From positions 496,001-560,000 of the forward strand of contig CM026555.1 in NCBI GenBank assembly GCA_015143295.1: a stretch of 64,000 nt of DNA, read 5' to 3'. Source of the DNA: Tetracentron sinense. Taxonomy: Eukaryota > Streptophyta > Magnoliopsida > Trochodendrales > Trochodendraceae. Shown here in pieces: positions 47,645 to 59,506 of this stretch. Positions within the stretch are counted from its first letter, which is position 1; every line of letters starts with the position of its first letter. Made by a program: the position numbers and the translations under genes. The notes beneath the pieces are model-generated. The model made no database searches, was not told where the DNA came from, and saw nothing but the letters and a program-made list of their open reading frames with translations.

Positions 47645-47775
47645 TATCCACTCGTCGCCGAGTGCCCTGGACTCGTAGACGAGTGAACCAAACAGAATGT
47701 GAAAATGTCCTATTCGTCGATCATTTTCAACCACTCATCGATGACTGGAGTCCACTCGTCGACGAGTACATGCTG
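47645..47775 (+). repeat. gtcgac palindrome cluster in the LTR
   Basis: Five actcgtcg/cgacgagt-type words, including a perfect 14-bp palindrome, actcgtcgacgagt (47754-47767). Preceded by the conserved flank gcgagtcaaaagttatgatc. The 3' LTR has a diverged copy at about 57355-57500. Confidence 0.75.
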
Positions 47776-49087
47776 GAAATCGCGAATAAGGGATTTTAAA
47801 GGGGTATATGCTTGATTCTTCCACCCTAACTCTATAAATACCCAACTTTCGTAGGATTAAAGGTCCTAACACTTTGAGAAACAAATTTTGAGAGGAAAAG
47901 GGGCTGAACTAGGGTTTTCAATGGAGATTTTCATTTGAGATCAAGAAGAGCAAGAGTTTTGCATCCCAAGGCTTGGATCTTCTTCCTCAAAGCTTGGATC
48001 TCTTTTTCAAATACGATTTCACTTCTCCAAGCTTCTCAATCATCTCAAGTTTTTAGATCAAAGAGGTTTCTACCTTTCCAAAGTAAGTAAAACTACTACC
48101 TAGCTTTACTATGATACAAATAGTAAGAACATTCTACTATCTAGCTTTGTTGTAGAACAACTATTAAAAAAGATGATTGAATGTATGATGTTGAATGAAT
48201 TTTGTAAACTTCAACCTAGAAATAAGGGTTTCAAATTTGGGGATTTTCTCAAGGTCAATAGTAAATCTATTTTAGGGATATTACTTTTAAATAAAACATG
48301 ATGTGGGTATGATGTTGATGAAATAGGCCTAATGGCCAAGATTATTGTGATGTAATGCCTTGAATGATAGTGTTCTATGTTTTTAGGATTTCTCCAAGTA
48401 TACTATGATGTTAATATGTCTTGTATGACTATGTATGAAATGTGTCAAGCTTTTCACATATATTATGATGATCACAAGTACTCCACGCATTTCATGTCTC
48501 TTATAACCGAGGTTTTCTCATAAGCATGTATTTCAAGAATCATAAGCAAGGTTTTTTAAAGGAAATTCCATAAGAAGAAGTGTAAGTGCATAAGCATTGA
48601 CAAGGCCAAACTTTGGGTTGGTATTTCTAAGTTCGGTTACCGCATGCTCACAAGGATCAAGTCTAAGATCTTGTATAAACTCCAAGGATCATAAGTCTCG
48701 CAAGGCTTTTCAAGAACTCATAAGAAATGCTTAAATCTAAGATCTTGCATAAGTCTCCAAGGATGAGAAGCTCATAAGAACTCGAAAGCTCACAAGAAGC
48801 TCATATGAACTCGAAAGCTCACAAGAAGCTCATAAGAACTCAAAAGCTCACAAGGAACTCATAAAAACTCGAAAGCTCACAAGAACTCACAAGGCTCATA
48901 AGCATTCATAAGAACTCATAAGCATGAATAAAGTGTTTTGTGTTACATGAAAGATAAGTTTTGATGAAAGGTTTTCCATGATGGGTTTTAAACATAAATT
49001 TTACGAATGGTATTCCTGTATGCACTTGCATGTTAGATTATTGTATATTATTGTTATTATGGCATTATTAGCTAGCAGTTTGTACTC

Positions 49088-49108
49088 GTTGAGTATTCAA
49101 TGCTCAAC
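49088..49108 (+). promoter_or_regulatory. Conserved LTR inverted-repeat box (5' LTR)
   Basis: gttgag-tattcaatg-ctcaac. Both members of one base pair differ from the gctgag/ctcagc form in the LTR at 35118, and pairing is kept. Confidence 0.65.
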
Positions 49109-49533
49109 CGTATATTTCATGTCGGTAGCTCAGTTCGACATCCCCAACCCGGAGCCATGGGTTGAAGAAGAGTACGTGGAAGAAAGGGATCCGTCTATCC
49201 CGTTGCAGCCACAGGAGGATAGAGACCTAGATAGGTGGCCCTATCTAGACTATTGCTGAGTTGAGTGATAGTGAGATTCATTATGTATTTTGATAGGTGT
49301 GCATGTCCACCTTTACTTTTGTTATGTATGTACAAACTTGGAATACAAGTTATATATATAGAAAATAAATTTTTGGGTTATGCTTCCGCACCTTGATTAA
49401 GCTTCCGCATTATTTTATGATTTTGTTATGTCATGATTTGGGTATTGTTACAGGATGGTTTGGTATCGGATATGGGACATCAAGAGCCAAAGTATCCCTA
49501 ACTCCCAAGGGGTATTTTGGGTCCCGACAAAGG

Positions 49534-49546
49534 TGGTATCAAAGCC
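49534..49546 (+). promoter_or_regulatory. Primer-binding site, initiator tRNA-Met type
   Basis: tggtatcaaagcc starts five bases after the 5' LTR. It matches the plant initiator-Met complement (tggtatcagagc) with one change. Confidence 0.85.
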
Positions 49547-49852
49547 AAGGCATTAGGTTCTTTAGGTTTACTAGAGTCTGATGCCATGATGGAAACAAGG
49601 CATTAGGATGAGAAATGAGTCGTATTCCAAGTATAGACTAATCATTTAGTCTTAGTCCATAACCAGTTAAAACCCAACTGAACTTAGTATCTTCCGCTAG
49701 AACCACAAATTGTATGCTTATATATTGCAATGTATACCTTGACGTCTTATTGTTATGTATCATATGAATATGGAATGAGCTCGAATTTATGATTGAAATG
49801 AAGTTGGTTTCCAAGTTAGACTCATGGTTGCTATTGTTCTCACGACTAAGTA

Positions 49853-50985
49853 ATGAGACGTGACGGTCGGAGTCGCGGTTACCAGACTCGGAACAATGGC
49901 AATGGAGGAGACGCTCCATCAGGTGATGAACAACTTGACATATCTCAGTTGCTAAATACTATGGTTGAGATCATCACCATGCTAGTAGCCCAACAACCTG
50001 CTGCTACTACTGCAATGGTGCTTCTACCTCCTCCACATCACACTTCGAGACTTGAGGCATTCAAAAGGGTTCATCCACCTACCTTTTATGGGACTACAGA
50101 CCCCATGGTGGCAGAGGCATGAATTATGCAACTGGAAAAGATTTTCCGTGCTCTTCACTGCACAGATGAGCAGAGAGTAGATTGGGTTGCCTTCATGATG
50201 GAAGGAGAAGCCGATCATTGGTGGAGAGCGGTGTTGAGGCAAAAAGACACTGCTAGGGCAGGAGAGCTATAGTCTTGGGGAGAGTTTCTTGATGCCTTCT
50301 ATAGGCAATATCATGTCCCTAGTGCAAGGAGATATGAGTGTGGCTGAGTATGAGGCCAAGTTTGTTGAGTTTTCATGATTCGCACCACACCTGATCACGA
50401 CAGAGGAAATGTGAGTCAGGAAGTTTGAGAATGGGTTGAAGCCTTCATTAAGGATCGAGTTTCTATACTCCAGGTGGAATCTTGGAGGGAGATTGTGGGA
50501 AAGGTGAGGACTACCGAAAAGAATTCAGAGGAGTTTCTTTATAGAAGAGTAAGTGACTTCGAGAGAGTCATGCAGAAGGGTCAGTCCAGTGGCTTAGCAC
50601 CACCGGAGAAGAGAGCCAAGATTTCTCCTTATCCAGCTCCTAAACCTACACCGACACAGAGGCCCTCTTTTTCAAAGCCAGCACCTCGCCCCACTTTTTC
50701 TCAAGGCACCAGGTATGTGCCGCCTACACCCTCATTGTCTTTTGAGGAGTGCGATTATTGTGGCCGGAGACACTCGCTAGAGAGTGTCGGAGAGCATCTG
50801 GAGGATGTTTCCATTGTGGCGAGCAGGGCTACATGATTAAAGATGGTGCACGCCTGTAGTCGCGGGTCCAACCTCAGGGGAGCAGACCCCCAATCCGTCA
50901 GACTGCTCCGCAAGGGTCTTCACAAGCTTCTACATCTAGACCTGCATGGCCCACACAGACATCTGATGATGTTGTGCAAGGTACG
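49853..50985 (+). pseudogene. Chromovirus-type gag
   Basis: ATG at 49853. The N-terminal part has a methionine- and glutamine-rich helix and then LEAFKRVHPPTFYGTTDP, followed after a stop (50120-50122) by LEKIFRALHCTDEQRVDWVA and GEADHWWRAV, the core gag motif. Further stops (about 50270) and frameshifts precede the C-terminal frame 50474-50836, rich in proline and serine. That frame has a decayed knuckle of which only CDYCGRRHSLE is recognisable; the second half is frameshifted. Confidence 0.8.
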
Positions 50986-51119
50986 CGAATATAGTAAAAT
51001 TTTCAAGTATGAATTGATGTTGTACATTGTATTTGTATGCTTATATGTATATCATCCAACCTATACTCTATGTATATTTTGCTTGAAACTTATTAATGTA
51101 GCTAATTATGATGCACCGG

Positions 51120-51500
51120 TGTTTTGCTAGTGAACGAGTGTTTAGCTCGCGTGTTGATCGACACATTCCTTTGTGTCACCTAGCTTCACCAAAGGTTTCA
51201 CGTCTGAGCCAAGTTGTTTACGTCACAAGTTAACCATTTTGACTTGACTTGGCAAGTTAGTTGATACAGACCGAGGATGCCAGAATTTTATAGTTCAAGT
51301 CGGGTAGTATGAATTGCCGATTGATCTGATCATCCTAGAGTTCCAAGACTTGGACTTTGATGTTATTCTCGGGATGGATTGGCTAGCTACACACAACGGA
51401 CATGTGGCTTGTTTTGAAAAGATGGTGAAATTTAAGTCAGAGGGCGTCAAGTCATTGCACTTTTGTGGACTTCGAATGAGAGATATAACTCGTCTAGCGG
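51120..51500 (+). pseudogene. Chromovirus-type aspartic protease
   Basis: The active-site strand reads VLIDTF where the family has VLIDTG, so the catalytic glycine is lost. The C-terminal half is readable: [20 protein letters not shown] at 51314 onward. Stops lie between the two parts. Confidence 0.75.
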
Positions 51501-52110
51501 CTCTAAGTCTTGCAAATCCGGAAGCACGAGAATCCTCAGCCATCCCAGTTGTGAGTGAGTATTTAGATGTATTTCTAGAAGAGTTGCAACAGCTTGGTTT
51601 CATCCAACCAAGTGTTTCACCATGGGGAGCTCCGGTACTCTTCGTGAAGAAGAAGGATGGGTCGATGAGGATGTGCATCGACTATAGACAGTTGAACAAG
51701 GTTTCGATCAAGAATCGTTATCCATTGCCACAGATAGACGATTTGTTCGACTAATTGAAGGGAGCAAGGTTCTTCTCCAAGATTGATCTATGATCAGGGT
51801 ATCATCAGTTGAAGATCAAGGCCGAAGATGTTCCAAATACTGCCTTTAGGACTCGGTACGGATACTATGAGTTCTGTGTCATGCCTTTTGGCTTAACGAA
51901 TGCATCGGCAGCGTTTATGGATTTGATGAACCGAGTGTTCAAGCCTTGTCTTGACAGATGTATTATTGTCTTTGTTGATGATATCTTAGTGTATTCCCCG
52001 ACATGGGAGGATCATGATCGAGACCTTCGCCTTACACTTGAGACTCTTCGAGAGCATAGACTATATGCCAAGTTGAGCAAGTACGAATTTTGATTGGAAA
52101 AAGTGGCGTT
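51501..52110 (+). pseudogene. Chromovirus-type reverse transcriptase
   Basis: Motifs in order: [40 protein letters not shown], then two stops (51752-51754 and near 51791). These are followed by [18 protein letters not shown] and the active site FVDDILVYS. Catalytic aspartates are kept, but the reading is broken. Confidence 0.88.
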
Positions 52111-52898
52111 CCTTGACCATGTGGTATCTGCCAAGGGTATTTCAGTAGACCCCAAAAAGATCGAAGCAGTGATGAAATGGGAGAGGCCCAGGAGTGTTAT
52201 CAAGATACACAGCTTCCTCGGTTTGGCAAGGTACTACAGGAGATTCGTAGAGGGATTCTCCAGCTTAGCAGCTCCACTCATGTATTTGACGTGGAAGAAT
52301 GCCAAGTTCGCTTGGAGTGACAAATGCGAAGCAAGTTTTGTCGAGTTGAAAAAGAGGCTTACTATAGCCTCCATTCTCACAGTGCCATTTGGGAGTGAAG
52401 GTTTCGTGGTCTACAATGATGCCTTGAATATTGGGCTAGGACGTGTTCTTATGCAACGCGGGAATGTCATCGCTTATGCTTCCTGAAAGTTGAAAGACCA
52501 TGAAAAAAAAATATCCTACTCACGACTTGGAGTTGGCCGCGGTGGTATTCGCATTAAAGATTTGGCGGCATTACCTTTATGGGGAAGAGTTTGATGTTTT
52601 CACACATCACAAAAGTTTAAAATACTTATTTTCCCAAAAGGAGTGGAATATGCGACATCGTTGATGGATGAAATTCTTATAGGACTACGAGTGTTTGATC
52701 CAATACCATCTGGGTAAGGCTAATGTGGTGGCAGATGCTTTGAGCAGAAACCCTACTGGACTGGTAGCCCACATGATGATTCACGAATGGAAGATGTTGG
52801 AGGTCAGGGAAAACCTCGATACCAATTTCAGTATTCCCACTTATGGGCCAATCATGGCTAATCTTACATTCAGGCCTTATATCATAGTTCGGATCTGA
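52094..52898 (+). pseudogene. Chromovirus-type RNase H
   Basis: Starts with the connection ([20 protein letters not shown]) and then RNase [21 protein letters not shown] replaces the usual Y.DAS..GLG.VLMQ, so the catalytic Asp position is kept but its context has changed. It ends with YHLGKANVVADALSRNP. Stops occur at 52484-52486 and in the frame 52500-52690. Confidence 0.85.
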
Positions 52899-52901
52899 GA
52901 G

Positions 52902-53959
52902 TTGCAGGATTCGGATGCGGAGCTACTTGCTTACAGAGATAAGGCGATTAGCAAGGGAAGTAATGAGTTCTCTGTGAACGGTAATGGAGCGATCACATTT
53001 AAAGGAAGGTTATGTGTTTCTGTGGATACGGAGTTGAAGAGCGAGATCTTAGATAAAGCTCACTGGTCCAAATACACTGTGCATCCTGGTGGTACAAATA
53101 TGTACCAGAATCTGAAGAAATACTATTGGTGGTGGAACATGAAAAGGGAAGTCGCCGAGTATATGTCAAGATGCTTAGTGTGCCAACAGGTGAAGGCCAA
53201 GCATATGAGGCCAGCAAGGCTTTTGCAATCCCTTCCTATTTTCGAGTGGAAATCGGAGAACATCTCCATGGATTTCATCGTTGGGTTACCAAAGACGGCG
53301 AAGAACTCAGATCCAATATGGGTAGTGGTTGATCGTTTGCCAAAGTCCGTCCATTTCTTGGCTTATCGGATTACGTTCAATGCGAACCAGCTAGTGACAT
53401 TGTATATCAAAGAAGTGGTTCGGTTGCACGGGGTGCCAGTAAGCATTGTTTTAGACAGGGATCCGAGATTCACTTCTAGGTTCTAGAAGAGCTTTCAGAG
53501 AGCTATAGGTTCCCATTTAGATTTTAGCACCGCCTTTCATTCTCAAACAAAGGGGCAGACCAAGAGGGTGAACCAGATTATAGAGGACATTCCCCGAACT
53601 TGCATGTTGGACTTCAAGGGCAGGTTAGATGATCACTTGCCATTGGTGGAGTTCGCTTACAATAACAGCTATCAGGCGAGTATCCAAATAACACCCTTTG
53701 AAGCTTGTATGATCGAAGTTGTGGATCTCCCCTATATTGGGAAGAAGTTGGAGAGAGAAAGACATTGGGCCTCGAGTTGATCGAGCAGAGCACGGATAGG
53801 GTCAAGATCATCAGGGAAAGATTAAAGATGGCTCAAGATAGGCAGGAGAGCTATGCCGACACCCGTAGGCGAGATTTGGAGTTCCGTGTTAGCAATATGG
53901 TATTTGTTAAAGTTTCGTCGACAAAGGGAGTTATGAGATTTGACAAAAGAGGAAAAGTC
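52902..53959 (+). pseudogene. Chromovirus-type integrase, first part
   Basis: HHCC zinc finger (HWSKYTVHPG ... CLVCQQVKAKH) and catalytic core with D in ISMDFIVGLP and D in IVLDRDPRF. The catalytic glutamate of the family motif GQTERVNQ is replaced by lysine (codon aag at 53562-53564). A TAG at 53484-53486 stands where tryptophan is expected. The frame ends at 53959 where a solo LTR is inserted. Confidence 0.88.
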
Positions 53960-54382
53960 TGTCGCGACCCGAAACCCACCCTAGGAGTTAGAGTGAACTT
54001 TGGATGACTAATCATGGCTTGCTTGACAACCAGCCTGCAAAAACCCACAGTGCATATACAATAGAGGATATAAACAGCGGAAACATACTCTAACATAGCA
54101 CAACGGAAGTCTACCGAACCTCTATGTATATACATACGCAAATCCAAGTTTATACAAAAAGAATCCAAAAGAAAGTGCGGACAGACCCGCTAAAATACAT
54201 GAATGTAATCTCTCATCTCACCCACAGCTATTCACTCAGAACGTAACACCACCTACTGATAACCCTCTACGGGAGGTTCCTCCAAAGGCTCCTCAACGTA
54301 CTCCTCTTCCACCCATGGACCAGGAGCACAAACATCAAATGGAGCAGCAGCTCCCTCAAAACCTGCCGACATAAGAAGTACG

Positions 54383-54403
54383 ACTGAGCATGGAATACTC
54401 AGC
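54383..54403 (-). promoter_or_regulatory. Conserved LTR inverted-repeat box
   Basis: actgag-catggaata-ctcagc, the reverse-strand form, with the conserved cgac/ctgccgacat flank. Confidence 0.6.
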
Positions 54404-54719
54404 GGGTACTAAATACTAACCAACAATTATAGCATAAATATGACAATACATAGGCAGGAGCAATTCATATATGTCAGACGGAAACAATTCATATCATTCA
54501 AGGAAGCAAGGCAATTTATATTCATGCTTGTATTTCGTAGAGAGCCGATAAAACCTCTTGAAAACATCGTGCACTTGACTTGACTTAAAGTACCATTTTC
54601 GTGCTTGAAAACTCATCTTGTCTATCTTGCTTGATTCTTGTATGTCGTGTCATGTCATGCATGTCATGCGTGCTTTCTTGTGATCATGTAACTTGTGAGA
54701 TACACTTGTGAGATGCGCT

Positions 54720-54895
54720 TGTGAGATGCCTTGAGAGATGCCTTGAGAGGGAAGGGAGACCCTTCTTTATGCAATGCACTTGCGAGGGAAGGGAGACCCT
54801 TCTTCGTGATATGTATGTACTTGCGAGGGAAGGGAAACCCTTCTTCATGATATGCACTTGTGAGTGAGGGGAGACCCCTCGTGGAATGTTGGTTC
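54720..54895 (-). repeat. Short hairpin minisatellite
   Basis: Four hairpins: gaaggg-aga-cccttc (54751, 54788), gaaggg-aaa-cccttc (54829) and gagggg-aga-cccctc (54866). The last keeps pairing through a double change. Confidence 0.85.
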
Positions 54896-55784
54896 TTGTC
54901 TTCTTGTGAAAAGCGAGGTAAAACATATCGTAGGATATGTCCCACCTCTAACCATGTTCTTGAAAACCTCGATAAATCATGTCATGCATGCCGTGCTCGT
55001 GGAAACCGTGTACATACTTGCATTCAAATTTAAAGATGACAATTGGGTAATTTCACAACACATATAGCATCAATGATTGAGCAATGTAATATTCATAACA
55101 TTTAGGGAAAGCAGGAAACACACTATCATAGGCCCTAGCAATATTCATAATTTATTAGGCATGCATTTCCGAATTTACAACTCACTGTATTCACCTTGGC
55201 ATTTCATCAAACATGGTGTGTTCATTATGGATTTACCCTACAACATGCTTTTCTAGGTGGGTTTTACTCAAATCATACATGTATGTTCATTATTTGGAAC
55301 AATGCCCTTCCCCATTTATTCATCACACAAAACCATTGGCATCCAGTCGCCCATTCCATCTCCATTCACCATTCACAACCATCCATCTCATAATACATGT
55401 GTAAATAAAGAAAATAAAGAGAAATGAAGGGGAAAGAGGAACTATAACTAGGAGGGTAGTAAAAAGTACCGACCTTGAAGAGATGAGGAAGAAATCCCTC
55501 TTCCAAACGACTGTAAGTTGCTGCCCTAGCTTGGAACACGAGCTTCGCACGAGCTTGGGCCGAGATCTTGAAGAAAATCGGACTGGGAGTGATCTAGGGT
55601 CTCAAAACCCTTTGATTTCTCTCCAAACTGGAAACCCTAGGTTTAGGAATCGCCTTCACCTCTCTTCTTATCTCTCAATCTCTCTAAGTGTCGAATGATG
55701 CCCTAAAGGTTCGAATTAAACTCTTAAGGTAAGAGTGAACCGACCAAAAGACCACAATACCCTAACTGAATTTCTGTAAAAACA

Positions 55785-56180
55785 TGAGTGCCGAACTCGT
55801 TGTGCTGTGAACAGTGCCAACTCGTTGTGATGTGAATAGCACCAACTCGTTGTGCTGTGAACAGTGCCAACTCGTTGTGCTGTGAATAGCACCAACTTGT
55901 TGTGCTGTGAATAGTGTCAACTCGTTGTGCTGTGAAGGGTGCCGAACCCGTTGTCCGTTGTGGATAGTGCCGAACACGTTGTGTTGAGCTCGTTGTCGTT
56001 GTCTTATGTACAACGTGCCCGTTGTGCTGTACAACGTACACGTTGTCTGCCGCACGACGGATGCACAACGAATATGTTATCTGTTGTACGACGATTGCAC
56101 AACGTATACGTTATCAGAGTACGTCCTTAGCGCCTTCCGAGCTACGTCCTTAGTGCCTAACCGAGCTACGTCCTTAGTGC
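55785..56180 (-). repeat. ttgtgctgtgaa tandem repeat and acgtac palindromes
   Basis: Five to six copies of a 31-bp unit (55790-55945), then acaacgt-ac-acgttgt (56031-56046) and relatives, then three copies of 'gagctacgtccttagtgcctaacc'. The conserved LTR flank (ttttgactcg...gacgattcaacttgcgttg) follows. Confidence 0.8.
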
Positions 56181-56408
56181 CTAACCGAGCTACGATTTCC
56201 TACTGGTCCAGACTGTTTTGGCCATATCTTTTGACTCGTTCGTCCGATTTTGACGATTCAACTTGCGTTGTGTTCGTATTTCGAAAAGGAACATTTTTGA
56301 CATTTCAAAATTTCCAATTTCTTCCTCATTTATTAATTATACCTCTAAAAAGGCAGAATGACAACGGAAATGTCATGTATTAAGCATGAAAAAGTCTGGG
56401 GCTCTACA

Positions 56409-56750
56409 AAGTCAGTCCGAGGTATGTGGGTCCGTTTGAGATCATCACCAGAGTTGGTGAGGTTGCTTATCGGGTTGCTCTACCTACTCACATGACGAAG
56501 GTTCACAATGTCTTCCATGTGTCCATGCTTCGAAAGTATATCCCAGATCCTTCTCATGTTATAGATCTTGATCCATTGGAAATCCGGAAGGATCTCACAT
56601 TAGTGGAAGAGCCGGTTCAGATTTTGGACGTAGAGATCAAGTTTTGCACAATAAGGTTATTCCCCTGGTTCTCGTTCGATGGTAACATCACACTAGGGAA
56701 GAAGCTAAATAAGAGCGCGAGGCCGAAGTGAGAGAATCTACCCTCATCTG
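56409..56750 (+). pseudogene. Chromovirus-type integrase C terminus with chromodomain-like end
   Basis: Resumes with SPRYVGPFEIITRVGEVAYR, then HNVFHVSMLRKYIPDPSHV (the GPY/F-type module) and VEEPVQILD. After a frameshift near 56640, residues similar to NKVIPLVLVRW and HHTREEA follow. These match the short chromodomain-like tail of chromoviruses that directs insertion to heterochromatin. Stops are present in the tail. Confidence 0.8.
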
Positions 56751-56830
56751 TTTGTGTAATTGAAGCTTCAAGTAAATTTTGTTCTTTATTATCCCTATTT
56801 ATCGTTCAAATTTTGAGGATGAAATTTCTG

Positions 56831-56844
56831 TAAGGTGGGGACGA
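56831..56844 (+). promoter_or_regulatory. Polypurine tract
   Basis: taaggtggggacga directly precedes the 3' LTR. Confidence 0.75.
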
Positions 56845-59241
56845 TGTAGAACCCCGGATCTTTATGGCATGTATTAAAGTCTTAAAAATGTTTTCTTAGA
56901 TATATGGATGTTTGGGATGAATGAGTAAGAGTATAGAATACTCTTATGTGTCATCAAAGGTTATGTCTTAACATTATCCTCAACTTTAAGTAGCTCAATT
57001 TTTCTCACCACTAATCAGAATCAAGTGATTCTTGAATTTTTTGAAAGGTATTGAAACCCTCTTTGTGGTTCATGTTGACCATTTTTCCAGATTTTGAGTC
57101 AGGGTTGAGTCAAAAGTTGGATTTCCGGAGTCGGGTCTGTTAAACTTGGATTGCTGAAATCCATTTCCAGACTAGTCATCTTTAGAGCCCATTTAGGTAA
57201 TTAAAACCTTAGAATTAGGATTTGGTTACTACATACAAAATTGTTCCCCTTTGAAAGAAGAGTGCAACTCAAGTTGAATCGTCAAAAACCGATAAACGAG
57301 TCAAAATTTATGATCAAAATACCAAAGTGGGAAAAACTCCACCCAATCAGAGTATCCACTCGCTACAAAGTGTCCTGGACTCGTCGATGAGTGAACCAAA
57401 CAGAATGCGAAAATGTCCTGTTCATCGACAATTTTCAACCAATCATCGATGAATGGAACCCACTCATCGACGACTGGAGTCCACTCATCGACGAGTACAT
57501 GCTGGAAATTGCGAATAAGGGATTTTAAAGGGGTATAAGCGTGATTCTTCAACCCTAACTCTATAAATACCCAACTTTCGTAGGATTAAAGGTCCTAACA
57601 CTTTGAGAAATAGATTTTGAGAGGAAAAGGGGGTGAACTATGGTTTCGAAAGGGGGTTTTCATTTGAGATCAAGAAGAGCATGAGTTTTGCATCCCAAGG
57701 CTTGGATCTTCTTCCTCAAAGCTTTGATCTCTTTCTCAAACACGATTTCACTTCTCCAAGATTCTCAACCATCTCAAGTTTTTAGATCAAAGAGGTTTCT
57801 ACCTTTCCAAAGTAAGTAAAACTATTACCTAGCTTTACTATGATACAAATAGTAAGAACATTCTACTATCTAGCTTTGTTGTAGAACAACTATTGAAAAA
57901 GATGATTGAATGTATGATGTTGAATGAATTTTGTAAAGTTCAACCTAGAAATAAGGGTTTCAAATTTGGGGATTTTCTCAAGGTCAATAGTGAATCTATT
58001 TTAGGGATATTACTTTTAAATAAAACATGATGTGGGTATGATGTTGATGAAATAGGCCTAATGGCCAAGATTATTGTGATGTAATGCCTTGAATGATAAT
58101 GTTCTATGTTTTTAGGATTTCTCCAAGTATACTATGATGTTAATATGTCTTGTATGACCATGTATGAAATGTTTCGAGCTTTTCACATATATTATGATGA
58201 TCACAAGTACTCCACGCACTTCATGTCTTTCATAACTGAGGTTTTCTCTTAAGCATGTATTTCAAGAATCATAAGCAAGGTTTTTCAAAGGAAATTCTAT
58301 AAGAAGCATAAGTGCATAAACATTGACAAGGCCAAACTTTGGGTTGGTATTTCTAAGTTCGGTTACCGCATGCTCACAAGGATCAAGTCTAAGATCTTGC
58401 ATAAACTCCAAGGATCATAAGTCTCGCAAGGCTTTTCAAGAACTCGTAAGAAATGCATAAGTCTAAGATCTTGCATAAGTCTCGAAGGATGAGAAGCTTA
58501 TAAGAACTCGAAAGCTCACAAGAAGCTCATAAGAACTCGAAAGCTCACAAGGAACTCATAAGAACTGGAAAGCTCACAAGAAATTCATAAGAACCTACGA
58601 GGCTCATAAGCATTCATAAGAACTCATAAGGATGAACAAGGTATTTTGTTTTACATGAAAGATAAGTTTTGATGAAAGGTTTTCCATGATGGGTTTTAAA
58701 CATGAATTTCACGAATGGTATTCCTGTACGCACTTGCATGTTATATTATTGTATATTATTGTTATTATGGCATTGTTAGCTTATAATTTGTGCTCGCTGA
58801 GTATTCCATGCTCAGTCGTACATTTCATGTCGGCAGGTCAGTTCGACATCCTCAACCCGAAGCCATGGGTTGAAGAAGAGTACGTGGAAGAAAGGGATCC
58901 GCCTATCCCGTTGCAGCCACATAAGGATAGAGACCTATATAGGTAACCCTATCTAGACTATTGTTGAGTGGAGTGATAATGAGATTCATTCTATTTTTTG
59001 ATAGGTTGACATGTCCACCTTTACTTTTTTTTTTATGTATGTACAAACTTGGAATACAGGTTATATATATAGAAAAAATATTTTTGGGTTACGCTTCCGC
59101 ACTTTGATTAAGCTTCTGCATTATTTTATGATTCTATTATGTCATGCCTTGGGTATTATTACAGGATGGTTTGGTATCAGATATGATACATCACGAGCCA
59201 AAGTATCCCTAACTCCCAAGGGGATATATTGGGTCATGACA
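56845..59241 (+). repeat. 3' LTR of the chromovirus-type element
   Basis: Starts tgtagaaccccgg and ends gggtcatgaca; 2397 bp, highly similar to 47135-49529. TATA-type ctataaata at about 57561; inverted-repeat box at 58796-58816 (gctgag...ctcagt). Confidence 0.92.
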
Positions 59242-59506
59242 GTTATACACTATTAATCATGTGGTTGAGTTAACCTATGTGCTTAGTGAAGTATTTTTTT
59301 CATGTGCTTTCAAAGAGAAACCCATTTAAAGAAAACAATTGGGTATATTAAACAATATTTGAAATGTGAAGGTATTTTACAAATTTGGGAGTCTGAAAAA
59401 TTTTATAATTGTCTATATGTGTGTGTAGTGGGTTGTGAAGCATCTTAGTAAAGCATTTGCTTATATGTCAATAATATGTTATGAGAACAAACCTAGAGTT
59501 TATTTA

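Larger units (their letters stand above)
47135..49529 (+). repeat. 5' LTR of the chromovirus-type element
   Basis: Starts tgtagaaccctgg and ends ggtcccgaca. TATA-type ctataaata at 47832-47840. It contains the tcgtcgacga palindrome cluster, a simple direct repeat ('ctcataagaactcgaaagctcacaagaag') at about 48760-48920, and the inverted-repeat box at 49088-49108. Confidence 0.92.
53960..56408 (-). mobile_element. Solo LTR inserted in integrase, reverse orientation (2449 bp)
   Basis: Starts tgtcgcgaccc, ends ggggctctaca and is flanked by perfect aagtc duplications (53955-53959 and 56409-56413). The reversed ends match the LTR of the host element (tgtaga...cgaca). Integrase reading resumes on its far side. 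It contains the inverted-repeat box (54383-54403), hairpins (54751-54880) and a palindrome cluster (55785-56180). Confidence 0.92.
47135..59241 (+). mobile_element. Full-length Ty3/gypsy chromovirus-type (Tekay/Del-like) retrotransposon
   Basis: LTRs 47135-49529 and 56845-59241, initiator-Met primer site, gag, protease, RT, RNase H, integrase and a chromodomain-like end on the plus strand, and a polypurine tract. Flanks gctat (47130-47134) and gttat (59242-59246) are a target duplication with one change. It is interrupted at 53960 by a reverse solo LTR. Frames carry at least seven stops and frameshifts. The long LTRs and the chromodomain-like end suggest the Tekay/Del group. Confidence 0.88.

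Noticed and set aside
55723..56068. Minus-strand repeat protein read from the ttgtgctgtgaa array
   Set aside because: Open in several frames because the repeat has no stop; lies inside a solo LTR.
56006..56383. 125-codon plus-strand ORF
   Set aside because: Lies across the palindrome cluster of the inserted LTR and has no domain.
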